Positions 1 to 10,159 of a stretch of 64,000 nt of DNA are shown here, one piece after another (the first letter of the stretch is position 1; every line of letters begins with the position of its first letter). Made by a program: the position numbers and the translations under genes. The stretch lies in NCBI RefSeq assembly GCF_000300855.1, contig NZ_ALJF01000006.1:186001-250000 (forward strand), in the 5' to 3' direction. The notes below the pieces were generated by a model, which was given only the letters and a program-made list of their open reading frames with translations, did not search any database and was not told the DNA's origin. Origin of the DNA: Agrobacterium albertimagni AOL15 (GTDB lineage: Bacteria > Pseudomonadota > Alphaproteobacteria > Rhizobiales > Rhizobiaceae).

Positions 1-291
1 ATGCATCACCTTCTTGACCGGAATGAATACGGGCACCCGGCGAACCGCCGGGCCACTCGGACACCTGAACCGGAAACTACTGAAAACGATTCCGAAGGAC
101 CCCAGGGTAGAACACGCACCCTGTCCGAAACTTACGCGGCCCCCGCTCAGAATCATCGTTGAAAATCAGTGTATAATCGTGAGGGGCCAGCACCAGCCCC
201 CTTCGCCATATTTGACTGTGTGACCTGTGGATGGCGCTTTCAGAATCGCCTTTGCATCACCCCATAAGCGACTCTGCCGATTGGCTTTTTC

Positions 292-318
292 GCAGCTGTC
301 CACAAGCTGCAATTTTTT
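292..318 (+). terminator. Weak rho-independent terminator candidate
   Basis: A 6-bp stem (GCAGCT/AGCTGC) encloses a 7-base loop and is followed by AATTTTTT on the plus strand. It could end a plus-strand transcript entering from the left of the window. The stem is short, so this is tentative. Confidence 0.3.
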
Positions 319-361
319 CGTGGGTTCCGGTCCACGCAACACCCGTCAAGGTGCTGAAAAT

Positions 362-395
362 GCAAAAAGACCCAAAGCCACAGGCAATGGGTCTT
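362..395 (-). terminator. Terminator of ubiK
   Basis: Read on the minus strand, AAGACCCA pairs with TGGGTCTT, with an inner GCC/GGC pairing, and the stem runs straight into a T-tract. It lies about 50 bp downstream of the ubiK stop codon, which fits a rho-independent terminator for that gene. Confidence 0.65.
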
Positions 396-443
396 CCTAA
401 GCCTTGCGGCGTCTCGCGAAGCTAGATCGAAACGGGAGAGCCG

Positions 444-704
444 TTACTTCGGCTGGGTCGAGAGCTGAGCCTCGAGAGCCTCGATGCGCTTCTGCAGCGC
501 GTCGTTCTCCTCGCGCGCCTTCAGCGCCATCTCGCGCACGACGTCGAACTCTTCGCGTTTAACGAGATCCATATTGTTCAGCCAGCGCTCGGCCTGGGCG
601 TGGAACGCCGTTTCGAGCTCCTTGCGCACGCCCTGGGCGGCGCCGGCGGCGTCCGTCATCAACTTGGCGAAATCATCGAGAATACGGTTGGGGCCGGTCG
701 ACAT
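444..704 (-). CDS. ubiK: Accessory factor UbiK family protein (BMFP domain)
   Basis: An 86-residue protein matching the UbiK/YqiC (BMFP) family in size and layout: an N-terminal amphipathic helix around residues 6-35 and a C-terminal coiled coil around 55-82 with regular Leu/Ala/Glu spacing. In Enterobacteria UbiK is a trimeric accessory factor of the aerobic ubiquinone-synthesis complex. The start ATG has GAGGAG six bases upstream. It is divergent from lgt, an arrangement I recall from other Rhizobiaceae, and is followed by a terminator. Family membership is seen in the sequence; the ubiquinone role is inferred from the family. Confidence 0.8.
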   Translation of the reverse strand: MSTGPNRILDDFAKLMTDAAGAAQGVRKELETAFHAQAERWLNNMDLVKREEFDVVREMALKAREENDALQKRIEALEAQLSTQPK

Positions 705-894
705 GGAAAACTCCTCTCAAGCAGACTGCGGACTGGAAAATCGGTAACTGCAGATGAGGTAGGACCAGACAGGCCGGCACGCAAGACGCGAAGGACAGAT
801 AAAGGTGGTTGACGGTGTCGCAGCCGCCTCGATTCCATCTTGACCGTGCCAATTCGCAACGCCATTTTCCAGCAGCATTAACGAAAGTACTCCA

Positions 895-1743
895 TTGTTG
901 TCAGTTCTGGACCTTTTCGCCGCCGTATCCTTTCCCGCGATCGACCCGGTCGCCTTTTCGATCGGCCCGCTGGCGGTCCATTGGTATGGCCTCGCCTATG
1001 TTGCCGGCATCCTCCTCGGCTGGTTGATCGCCCGCGATCTCCTGAAGCGCCCGCATCTGTGGCCGAACGGCCAGGCGCCCGCCACCTTGCAACAGATCGA
1101 CGACTTCATCCTGTGGGTCGCGATCGGCGTCGTCGCCGGCGGCCGTCTCGGCTATATCTTCTTCTATGACTTCGCCTCGGTTGCCGCCAATCCGATGCGG
1201 GCGATCGAAGTCTGGAACGGCGGCATGTCCTTCCATGGCGGCTTCATCGGCGCGACGCTCGCCATGGTCTACTTCGCCCGGAAACATCAGATCCGCCTGT
1301 GGAGCCTCTTCGATCTGGTCGCCAGCGTCGTGCCGCTCGGTCTGCTGTTCGGGCGCATCGCAAACTTCATCAACGGCGAACTTTGGGGCCGGCCGGCCGA
1401 TGTGCCGTGGGCGATGGCCTTTCCAACCGGAGGCCCCTTCCCCCGCCATCCGAGCCAACTCTATGAAGCAGCACTCGAGGGTCTGGTCCTGCTCATCGTG
1501 CTGCAGATCCTTGCCCGCGCATTCGGCGCCCTGCGCGCGCCCGGTCGCATCACCGGCATTTTCGTTGCCGGCTACGCCTCGGCCCGCATCTTCGTCGAAT
1601 TCTTCCGCGAGCCCGACGTCCAGCTCGGCTATCTCTATGGCGGCTGGCTGACCATGGGCATGGTGCTGTCGCTGCCGATGGTGCTGATCGGGATCTGGAT
1701 TTTCGTGCGGTCGGGGCGTCAGACCCCCGCGACCCAAGGCTGA
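895..1743 (+). CDS. lgt: Prolipoprotein diacylglyceryl transferase Lgt
   Basis: Inner-membrane enzyme that moves diacylglycerol from phosphatidylglycerol to the lipobox cysteine of prolipoproteins, the first step of lipoprotein maturation. At 282 residues it is of normal length, with about seven hydrophobic segments. Family motifs are present: HWYGLAY near the N-terminus, GGRLGY, SFHGGFIGA, the signature RIANFINGELWGRP and HPSQLYEA. Both 895 and 898 are TTG codons and no ATG precedes the conserved region, so the start is TTG at 895 or 898. The next gene begins 9 bp after the stop, suggesting co-transcription. Confidence 0.95.
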   Translation: MLSVLDLFAAVSFPAIDPVAFSIGPLAVHWYGLAYVAGILLGWLIARDLLKRPHLWPNGQAPATLQQIDDFILWVAIGVVAGGRLGYIFFYDFASVAANPMRAIEVWNGGMSFHGGFIGATLAMVYFARKHQIRLWSLFDLVASVVPLGLLFGRIANFINGELWGRPADVPWAMAFPTGGPFPRHPSQLYEAALEGLVLLIVLQILARAFGALRAPGRITGIFVAGYASARIFVEFFREPDVQLGYLYGGWLTMGMVLSLPMVLIGIWIFVRSGRQTPATQG

Positions 1744-1752
1744 GGAGCCAAG

Positions 1753-2853
1753 ATGGCCACACCGCTCGCCGAAAAGATCAAGTCTCTGATCTCAGCCAAT
1801 GGCCCGATCAGCATCACGGACTATTTCGCCCTCTGCCTCGCCGACCCCGAACACGGCTATTATCGCACCCGCCATCCGTTCGGCCGTGCCGGCGATTTCG
1901 TCACGGCACCCGAGATCAGCCAGCTGTTCGGCGAGATGCTCGGCATCTTCATGGTCAACACCTGGCAGCGCCACGGCGAACCGCGCGACGTGCGCCTCGT
2001 CGAAATCGGCCCTGGCCGCGGCACGATGATGGCCGACATGCTGAGGGTGATATCCCGCACAGCGCCGGAACTTTACGAAACGGCCACCGTCCACCTCGTC
2101 GAAACAAGCGCGCTCCTGAAACTCACCCAGATGGAAACGCTCTCCAGCCACGGCGACAAGGTCTCCTGGCATGAAAGCTTCGACGGCGTACCTGAGGGGT
2201 TCACCCTGCTCGCAGCCAACGAACTCTTCGATGCGATCCCCATCCGCCAGTTCGTCAAGACCGCAGAGGGTTTTCGCGAACGCATGGTCGGTATCGACGA
2301 CGGTGACGAACTGTGCTTCACGCTCGGCGTCGCGACGCTCGACCCGTCCATGCTGCCGCAGGGTGCCGATGCGGCTGCCGATGGCGAAATCTTCGAGGTG
2401 GCCCCTGCCCGCCAGTCGGTGATGCTGACGATCTGCGAGCGCCTGAAGAACAGTCACGGCACCGCGCTGATCATCGACTATGGCCACATGGTCACCAATT
2501 TCGGCGACACACTCCAGGCGGTGCGCGCCCATGAGTACGATCCGCCGCTCGCCCATCCGGGGCTCGCCGATCTCACCAGCCATGTCGACTTCGAAAACCT
2601 CGCCCGCACTGCCCTTGCCGCCGGCGTGCATCTGAACGGCTGCATGCATCAGGGTGACTTCCTCGTCGGGCTCGGCATCGAGCAGCGCGCAGCCTCGCTC
2701 GGTCGCGACAAGGACGAGAAGATGCAAGCCGAAATCGTCGAGGCCGTGCATCGCCTCGCCGGCGCCGGCAACGGCTACATGGGCGAGCTGTTCAAGGTCA
2801 TGGCGGTCTCCATGCCTGTCGTCCACTTGTTGCCATTCAAGTCCAAGCATTGA
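1753..2853 (+). CDS. Class I SAM-dependent methyltransferase, MidA/NDUFAF7 family
   Basis: A 366-residue cytosolic protein of the MidA family, whose mitochondrial member NDUFAF7 methylates an arginine of a complex I subunit. The N-terminal ITDYFALCLADPEHGYY and RAGDFVTAPEISQLFGE stretches are typical. The SAM-binding loop EIGPGRG lies near residue 90, followed by ANELFDAIP around residue 155 and a C-terminal half ending near HQGDFLVGLGI. GAGG lies upstream of the ATG. It follows lgt closely. Fold and family are clear; a complex I target in bacteria is only an inference. Confidence 0.85.
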   Translation: MATPLAEKIKSLISANGPISITDYFALCLADPEHGYYRTRHPFGRAGDFVTAPEISQLFGEMLGIFMVNTWQRHGEPRDVRLVEIGPGRGTMMADMLRVISRTAPELYETATVHLVETSALLKLTQMETLSSHGDKVSWHESFDGVPEGFTLLAANELFDAIPIRQFVKTAEGFRERMVGIDDGDELCFTLGVATLDPSMLPQGADAAADGEIFEVAPARQSVMLTICERLKNSHGTALIIDYGHMVTNFGDTLQAVRAHEYDPPLAHPGLADLTSHVDFENLARTALAAGVHLNGCMHQGDFLVGLGIEQRAASLGRDKDEKMQAEIVEAVHRLAGAGNGYMGELFKVMAVSMPVVHLLPFKSKH

Positions 2854-2985
2854 CAGGACGGGGTGCGATCTGCACGATCGCGCCCGTTCCAGACGGCTTG
2901 ATTTTGAAGAAAGCCGATTGAATCCAATCGTTTCGCAGTATCCGCATTGCATACGCGTGATTTGCCAAGGCTCAGGAGACCGATC

Positions 2986-3780
2986 ATGAGCACAGCCAAC
3001 CAGCCACGCCCCATCACCGCAGAAAGCCTCGACGCCACGACTGCAGCCGGCATCCGCCACGGCTTCTTCACCCGTGACGGCGGCGTTTCGGAAGGCATCT
3101 ATCGCGGCCTCAATGTCGGCATCGGCTCGAATGACGACCCTGACCGGGTGCGCGAGAACCGCCGCCGCGTCAGCGCCTGGTTCGGCCTGCCGCTTGAACG
3201 GCTTGCCACCGCCCATCAAGTCCATTCGCCCGACGTCGTGGTGGTCGGCGACAATTATGACGGCAGCCGGCCAGAGGCTGATGCCCAAGTCACGGCAAGC
3301 CCGGGCGTGGTGCTCGGCGTCTTGACCGCCGATTGCGGCCCGATCCTGTTTGCCGACCCTGAGAACCGGGTGATCGGTGCGGCCCATGCAGGCTGGAAGG
3401 GCGCACTGGCTGGGGTTCTTGAAAACACCGTGGACGCTATGATCGCGCTCGGCGCTCGCCGCGAGGCGATCCGGGCGACCCTCGGCCCTTCGATCTCCCA
3501 GAACAATTACGAAGTCGGTCCGGAATTCGTCGACCGCTTCCTCGCCGCCAATCCGGAATTCGAGGCCTTCTTCACCCCCTCGTCCAAGCCCGGCCACGCG
3601 ATGTTCGACCTGCCCGGCCTGACCATCATGCGCCTAAGCCAAGCTGGCGTCATCGCCGACAGCACCGGCCACTGCACCTATGCGGCGCCTGAGACGTTCT
3701 ATTCCTATCGCCGGACGACCCATGCGGGCGAACCCGACTATGGGCGGCAGATATCCGCGATCGCGATCATGGAGAAATAA
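2986..3780 (+). CDS. pgeF: Peptidoglycan editing factor PgeF / polyphenol oxidase family (DUF152)
   Basis: A 264-residue member of the YfiH/PgeF family. In E. coli PgeF removes L-Ser misincorporated for L-Ala in peptidoglycan precursors; other members were described as purine nucleosidases or multicopper-type oxidases. Conserved metal/catalytic motifs are seen: HGFFTRDGGVSEG at the N-terminus, HQVHSPDVV, a Cys in TADCGPIL and HAGWKG. I chose ATG 2986 over the upstream in-frame ATG at 2947 because AGGAG lies seven bases before it and the conserved region begins soon after. The stop is one base before the next start codon region, indicating an operon. Confidence 0.88.
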   Translation: MSTANQPRPITAESLDATTAAGIRHGFFTRDGGVSEGIYRGLNVGIGSNDDPDRVRENRRRVSAWFGLPLERLATAHQVHSPDVVVVGDNYDGSRPEADAQVTASPGVVLGVLTADCGPILFADPENRVIGAAHAGWKGALAGVLENTVDAMIALGARREAIRATLGPSISQNNYEVGPEFVDRFLAANPEFEAFFTPSSKPGHAMFDLPGLTIMRLSQAGVIADSTGHCTYAAPETFYSYRRTTHAGEPDYGRQISAIAIMEK

Positions 3781-3781
3781 G

Positions 3782-4933
3782 ATGGCCCTGCACTTCACCG
3801 AAAGCGAATTCTCCGCTCGTCGCACCCGCCTGATGGCCCGTATGGCCGAGGAAAAGCTCGACGCTCTGCTGCTCTTCGCGCAAGAGAGCATGTATTGGCT
3901 GACCGGCTACGACACCTTCGGCTACTGCTTCTTCCAGACCTTGGTCGTCAAGGCAGACGGCAGCCTGACGCTGCTCACCCGGACCCCCGACCTGCGTCAG
4001 GCCAAGCAGACCTCGACGATCGAAAACATCGTCGTCTGGGTCGATCGGATGAATGCCGACCCTGCCGTCGATCTGCGCAACCTCTTGAGCGATCTCGATC
4101 TTCTCGGCATGCGCGTCGGCGTCGAATACGACACCCATGGGATGACCGGTCGCGTCGCACGGCTCGTCGACAACCAGCTCAACAATTTCTGCGAAGCTGT
4201 GGATGCCTCCTACCTCGTCAGCAATCTCCGCCTGGTAAAGTCGCCGGCCGAGATCGCCAAGGTGACCGAGGCTGCTGAACTGGCCGACCTCGCCTTCGAC
4301 GCCGCACTGCCCCTGATCGGGCCTGGTGCCGACGAAGCGGAGATCCTCGCCGCCATGCAGTCGGCGGTGTTGGCGGGCGGCGGCGATTATCCGGCCAATC
4401 CCTTCGTCATCGGATCGGCCGCCGATGCGCTTCTCTGCCGCTACAAATCCGGTCGCCGAAAGCTGTCCGCCAACGACCAGTTGACGCTCGAATGGGCCGG
4501 CGTCGCCTCCCATTATCATGCCCCGATGCTGCGCACCGTCCTGATCGGCGAAGCCACTTCGCGGCACCGCGAACTGTTCACAGCGGCAACCGAGGGCATG
4601 CGGGCAATCGAACAGGTACTGCGCCCCGGTCACACCTTCGGCGAAGTCTTCGACGCCCATGCCAAGGTGATGGACGACCGTGGCCTGACCCGGCATCGCT
4701 TCAATGCCTGCGGCTATTCGGTCGGCGCCCGTTTCGCGCCGTCCTGGATGGAGCACCAGATGTTCCACGCCGGCAACCCGCTGGAGATCGCAGCCGACAT
4801 GACCGTCTTCGTGCACATGATCATCATGGACAGTGACAAGGAAGCGGCGATGACCATCGGGCATACCTACCTGACGACGGAAGCCGGCCCGCGCGCCCTC
4901 TCGCGCCATCCGCTCGACCTGATCAGCGTCTGA
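3782..4933 (+). CDS. M24 (pita-bread fold) family protein with degenerate metal site
   Basis: A 383-residue protein with the two-domain layout of creatinase/aminopeptidase P-like M24 proteins: a creatinase N-terminal domain (about 8-150) and a pita-bread domain (about 155-375). The five metal ligands of M24 peptidases (Asp, Asp, His, Glu, Glu) appear replaced: E237 in LEWAG, P248 in HAPMLRT, Y312 in CGYSVG, H345 in VFVHM and H361 in TIGHTY. Catalysis like a metallopeptidase is therefore unlikely; metal-free relatives such as creatinase exist, so it may be a C-N hydrolase. It starts 1 bp after pgeF. Substrate unknown. Confidence 0.8.
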   Translation: MALHFTESEFSARRTRLMARMAEEKLDALLLFAQESMYWLTGYDTFGYCFFQTLVVKADGSLTLLTRTPDLRQAKQTSTIENIVVWVDRMNADPAVDLRNLLSDLDLLGMRVGVEYDTHGMTGRVARLVDNQLNNFCEAVDASYLVSNLRLVKSPAEIAKVTEAAELADLAFDAALPLIGPGADEAEILAAMQSAVLAGGGDYPANPFVIGSAADALLCRYKSGRRKLSANDQLTLEWAGVASHYHAPMLRTVLIGEATSRHRELFTAATEGMRAIEQVLRPGHTFGEVFDAHAKVMDDRGLTRHRFNACGYSVGARFAPSWMEHQMFHAGNPLEIAADMTVFVHMIIMDSDKEAAMTIGHTYLTTEAGPRALSRHPLDLISV

Positions 4934-5055
4934 CGGAGCTCGCGGTAAGCCTTTGTCGAGGGGATGGCACGGTTTTGCCTGTCTGTTCAGGGAATTGACA
5001 GGCTAACCATGCTAGTCACATTAATTGTGACAGGATCGAAGCGGAAGGACCCGCC

Positions 5056-5862
5056 GTGGTGAGATGTTCTCGCAGGATGACCACGAAGCTCGCCGGCATC
5101 CTCTGCCTGCTGGCGCTGATCTCGGGCTGCAACAGCACGGATGTGCTGACGCCCCCGGCCGATGTCGGCAATGGCAGTCTGCCGCAGACCTATTCCCAGG
5201 AGCTTGCAGCCCCGGCAGGCGGCACTCAGCCGGTTCAAAGTGCACCGCTCGGCCAGCCCGGCGTTTATACCGAGCCAGTGCGCGGCCCGCAGAATTCACT
5301 GGAGGCCCAGGCGGCAGCTCTGGCACAGGGCGGCCGCAATCCCGTGGCCTCCGCACCGCTTGATGGCGCGCCTGAACAGACGTTCCCCAGTGCCCCACAG
5401 CAGCAGGCCACCACCCTACAGGCAACGCAACCCGCTCAGCCTGCTCCACAGGCGACACAGTCCCAGCAGGCAGCCCTGCCCCCGGCCGCACAATCGACGG
5501 GCAGCATCCGCTTCCTGCCGATCATCGGCGCACCGGTTCAGGCGGTCACGCCACTCTCCCGCCAGCTCGGCGCCGAGGCGCGTGCCCGTGGCCTCACCAT
5601 CAAGAGTGCCAGCGACGCTTCGAGCGAGCACATCCTCAAGGGCTACTTCTCCGCCTTCTCCGATGGCGGGAATGTCACGGTCACCTATGTCTGGGATGTC
5701 CTCGATGGCAGCGGCGGACGGCTGCATCGCATCCAGGGCCAGGAGGTCGTGCCATCGGGTGCGCAGGACCCCTGGGCTGGCGTGCCGGCCTCCGTCATGC
5801 AGCAGATCGCGACCAAGAGCATGGCCGAATATGTATCATGGCGGAACACTCGCGCGGGTTGA
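5056..5862 (+). CDS. Hypothetical lipoprotein, Gln/Ala/Pro-rich linker
   Basis: A 268-residue protein with an N-terminal lipoprotein signal: basic start, hydrophobic core and lipobox LISGC near residue 25, followed by Asn, so probably exported and lipidated by Lgt. Residues about 30-150 are low-complexity, rich in Gln, Ala and Pro. A folded C-terminal domain of about 110 residues (from SIRFLPIIGAPV) contains FSDGGNVTVTYVWDV and WAGVP. The GTG at 5056 has GGAAGGA seven bases upstream; an internal ATG at 5077 would also give a complete signal. I do not recognise a named function. It sits alone between the M24 gene and prs. Confidence 0.75.
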   Translation: MVRCSRRMTTKLAGILCLLALISGCNSTDVLTPPADVGNGSLPQTYSQELAAPAGGTQPVQSAPLGQPGVYTEPVRGPQNSLEAQAAALAQGGRNPVASAPLDGAPEQTFPSAPQQQATTLQATQPAQPAPQATQSQQAALPPAAQSTGSIRFLPIIGAPVQAVTPLSRQLGAEARARGLTIKSASDASSEHILKGYFSAFSDGGNVTVTYVWDVLDGSGGRLHRIQGQEVVPSGAQDPWAGVPASVMQQIATKSMAEYVSWRNTRAG

Positions 5863-6014
5863 CGCCCAAGTGACATCCGCCCTGTAAAACCGCAAATCAT
5901 GCGCCCCATTTGGCGCATCAACCGAAAATATGGGCCTTGCCGTCCAAACCTCTTGCATTCAGGGGGAAGGGCGCTAAAAAGCCCGCATCTCAGCATGGTA
6001 ACAGGCGGGCCAAG

Positions 6015-6947
<933 letters not shown>

Positions 6948-7093
6948 GACCGATCCTTAACAGTTAAGATTAAGACCGACAAAGCGATGTGAGCGGTGTC
7001 ACAGCCACTTGCACGCGGTCTTTGCTTTGCATACAGCTTCGCCCGCAATACTTCCTTTCGGACCCGGCACCCCCGGCTTTTGCGCGTGAGTTG

Positions 7094-7948
7094 ATGGCTC
7101 TCTCGGTTGAACGACTTCTGGCCAATCCAGATCTGCATGAAACGGTCCAGGACCAGTCCAGGGCCTTGCTGCGCGTCAACGAGGAAAGCCCGAGGCTCGC
7201 TGCGGTGTTCGGGACTCAGCAACGCTGGCTGCTGGGTCATCTGGCGATGAGCCACTATTTCCAGGAGGTCGCCCGCGGCAATCCGGAACCCGTCATTCTG
7301 ATGGCCCGCTTCCTGGAACAGGTAAAGACACTGGGCATATCTTCGGTCAACACCGCGGACGCCTTCATCAAGGAGATGCTGGTCTACGGCATCGCCCGGC
7401 ACGGCCAGACGCCCGACCGCCGCAACCGCCCCTTCGTACCTGCACCGATCACGATCGCGGCGACCCGCCACTGGGTCTTCATTCATCTGACCAGCCTCGA
7501 CCGGCTGGACGGCGGCAACAGGCTGGATGCCTTCGAGGCGGACGAAACGATCCTCGCCCGGCTGCATCCCGAGATCACCCGCCGCGCCATGGTCTCGCAG
7601 GAAATCCGCACACCGCCCAAGACCTGGTCGCTGTTCACCTGGCTGAACAATGGCGGCATCGTCATGGACTGGCTGATGGTCGGGGTCGACCCGGTCGATC
7701 CGGCAGTCGAACGCGTGCCCACGCAGGTGCGCTCCGTGCCGGAGCTTGCGGAAAATTTCCGGCTCTCCCGCACCCATCTGACGCGTAAGCTGCGCGAAGC
7801 AGAAGCGATCGGCAGTGTCGGCTGGGAAGGCAATCGCGGTCGCTCGACCATGTGGATTTCCCGCGACTTCCTGCAGGAATACCTCGCCACGCAGGCCGTC
7901 AAGCTTGCAGTCATCGATGCCGCCTGCGAGGCCGTCGGCCTGCGCTGA
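7094..7948 (+). CDS. Hypothetical protein with C-terminal helix-turn-helix
   Basis: About 284 residues from ATG 7094 (the frame is open upstream to 6989; an adjacent TTG at 7091 is also possible). The N-terminal two thirds look helical with no family I recognise. Residues around 215-265 read as a winged or simple helix-turn-helix: SVPELAENFRLSRTHLTRKL, followed by EAEAIGSVGWEGNRGRSTMW, which resembles the wing of a MarR/GntR-like DNA-binding domain. It is probably a transcriptional regulator. It follows prs on the same strand after a gap of about 146 bp and converges with the DUF779 gene with almost no spacing. No ligand or target can be proposed. Confidence 0.6.
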   Translation: MALSVERLLANPDLHETVQDQSRALLRVNEESPRLAAVFGTQQRWLLGHLAMSHYFQEVARGNPEPVILMARFLEQVKTLGISSVNTADAFIKEMLVYGIARHGQTPDRRNRPFVPAPITIAATRHWVFIHLTSLDRLDGGNRLDAFEADETILARLHPEITRRAMVSQEIRTPPKTWSLFTWLNNGGIVMDWLMVGVDPVDPAVERVPTQVRSVPELAENFRLSRTHLTRKLREAEAIGSVGWEGNRGRSTMWISRDFLQEYLATQAVKLAVIDAACEAVGLR

Positions 7949-8344
7949 TCAAGTGCTGCCGGAAGGACGCGTCATCTCCGGCAGCGGGCAGGCTTCGCCA
8001 CCCCCAAACAGCCGCGAGCGCGTGAGAAAACGCCGCTCGCGTCCGTTGTCGAGCGAGAACATGCCGCCCCTGCCAGGCACCACGTCGATGATCAGTTGGG
8101 TATGCGCCCAGACCGCATGCTGGCTGCCGCTGATATAGAATGGCACGCCGCTGATTTCGCCGAGCTTCACATCCGTTTCGCCCACCCGGTAGTCGCTCGC
8201 CGGATAACACATCGGCGAAGACCCGTCGCAACAGCCTCCGGACTGGTGAAAGAGGATGTCGGGATAATCCCTCTGGATTTCGGCAAGAAACGCCAGCGCG
8301 GCGTCGGTTGCGACCACGCGGAGTTGGCCGGTGTCTGTATTCAT
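7949..8344 (-). CDS. DUF779 domain-containing protein
   Basis: A 131-residue protein of the DUF779 family, recognised from HQSGGCCDGSSPMCYP with its Cys cluster and from the C-terminal PGRGGMFSLDNG. DUF779 genes are commonly found beside acetaldehyde/ALDH-type dehydrogenases, as here: it lies 165 bp downstream of the aldehyde dehydrogenase on the same strand. The Cys pattern could bind a metal, but the biochemical role is unknown to me. ATG 8344 is chosen because GGAGGA is six bases upstream; a TTG directly before it is a weaker option. Confidence 0.85.
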   Translation of the reverse strand: MNTDTGQLRVVATDAALAFLAEIQRDYPDILFHQSGGCCDGSSPMCYPASDYRVGETDVKLGEISGVPFYISGSQHAVWAHTQLIIDVVPGRGGMFSLDNGRERRFLTRSRLFGGGEACPLPEMTRPSGST

Positions 8345-8508
8345 CAAAATTCCTCCAGCAGGCCCGCTAAATCTGTCGAGGTTCTTGGCTGGAGGAGGCG
8401 AAAACGGTCATGTTCGAGAACCGGAGCGGAGCGTACTTCAAGTACGTGAGCACCGGAAGCGCAGACCATGAGCGTTTGCAGCCCCTCCAGACACGAAGAT
8501 CGGCGGAT
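8345..8508 (-). repeat. Intergenic spacer with a palindrome
   Basis: The spacer between the aldehyde dehydrogenase and DUF779 genes holds the near-perfect palindrome CGTACTT-C-AAGTACG around 8438-8452, flanked by short direct repeats of CCGGAGCG/CCGGAAGCG type. It is not followed by a T-tract, so it is not a classical terminator. The mosaic of short repeats resembles intergenic mosaic elements described in rhizobia, but I cannot confirm copies elsewhere. Confidence 0.35.
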
Positions 8509-10023
<1,515 letters not shown>

Positions 10024-10107
10024 CTGTCATCCTCCCTGTGAAAGGACCCCTCCTCGGGTCCCGATGGCAGGATGATTGCTGCGTTCCGGGTCAGTAGATA
10101 GTGGCGC

Positions 10108-10135
10108 GAAACAGTGCTGCAGCGCACAGTGTTTC
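10108..10135. promoter_or_regulatory. Imperfect inverted repeat, candidate regulator site
   Basis: GAAACA and TGTTTC, 28 bp end to end, flank an inner GTGC-TGCAGC-GCAC. The site lies about 85 bp upstream of the aldehyde dehydrogenase start, just after the regulator gene. Its symmetry and placement fit an operator for that regulator; this is an inference. Confidence 0.4.
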
Positions 10136-10159
10136 AGGAATGCGACACATAACGCCCGG

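Larger units (their letters stand above)
1..443. other. Intergenic/edge region with no convincing gene
   Basis: I see no supportable gene here. A plus-strand frame is open from the left edge to a TGA at 160-162, but its translation is Arg/Pro/Thr-rich and resembles no family I recognise, so it may be chance or the tail of a gene outside the window. The region holds two hairpins: a plus-strand candidate (stem 292-297/305-310 followed by T residues) and a minus-strand terminator at 362-395. A GC-rich inverted repeat lies near 38-54 without a T-tract. Confidence 0.4.

Noticed and set aside
1..162. Open frame from the left edge in frame 1
   Set aside because: It is short, Arg/Pro/Thr-rich and resembles no family; coding status cannot be judged without the sequence to the left.
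292..310. Possible DnaA-box cluster near the left edge
   Set aside because: TGTCCACA is only a partial match and no repeated boxes or AT-rich unwinding region is seen.
901..1737. Long minus-strand frame opposite lgt
   Set aside because: It is an antisense shadow of lgt, low-complexity and charge-rich in translation, a common effect of high-GC coding DNA.
1792..3597. 601-codon minus-strand frame across the methyltransferase and pgeF
   Set aside because: It is opposite two clear genes and gives a residue composition typical of an antisense high-GC frame.
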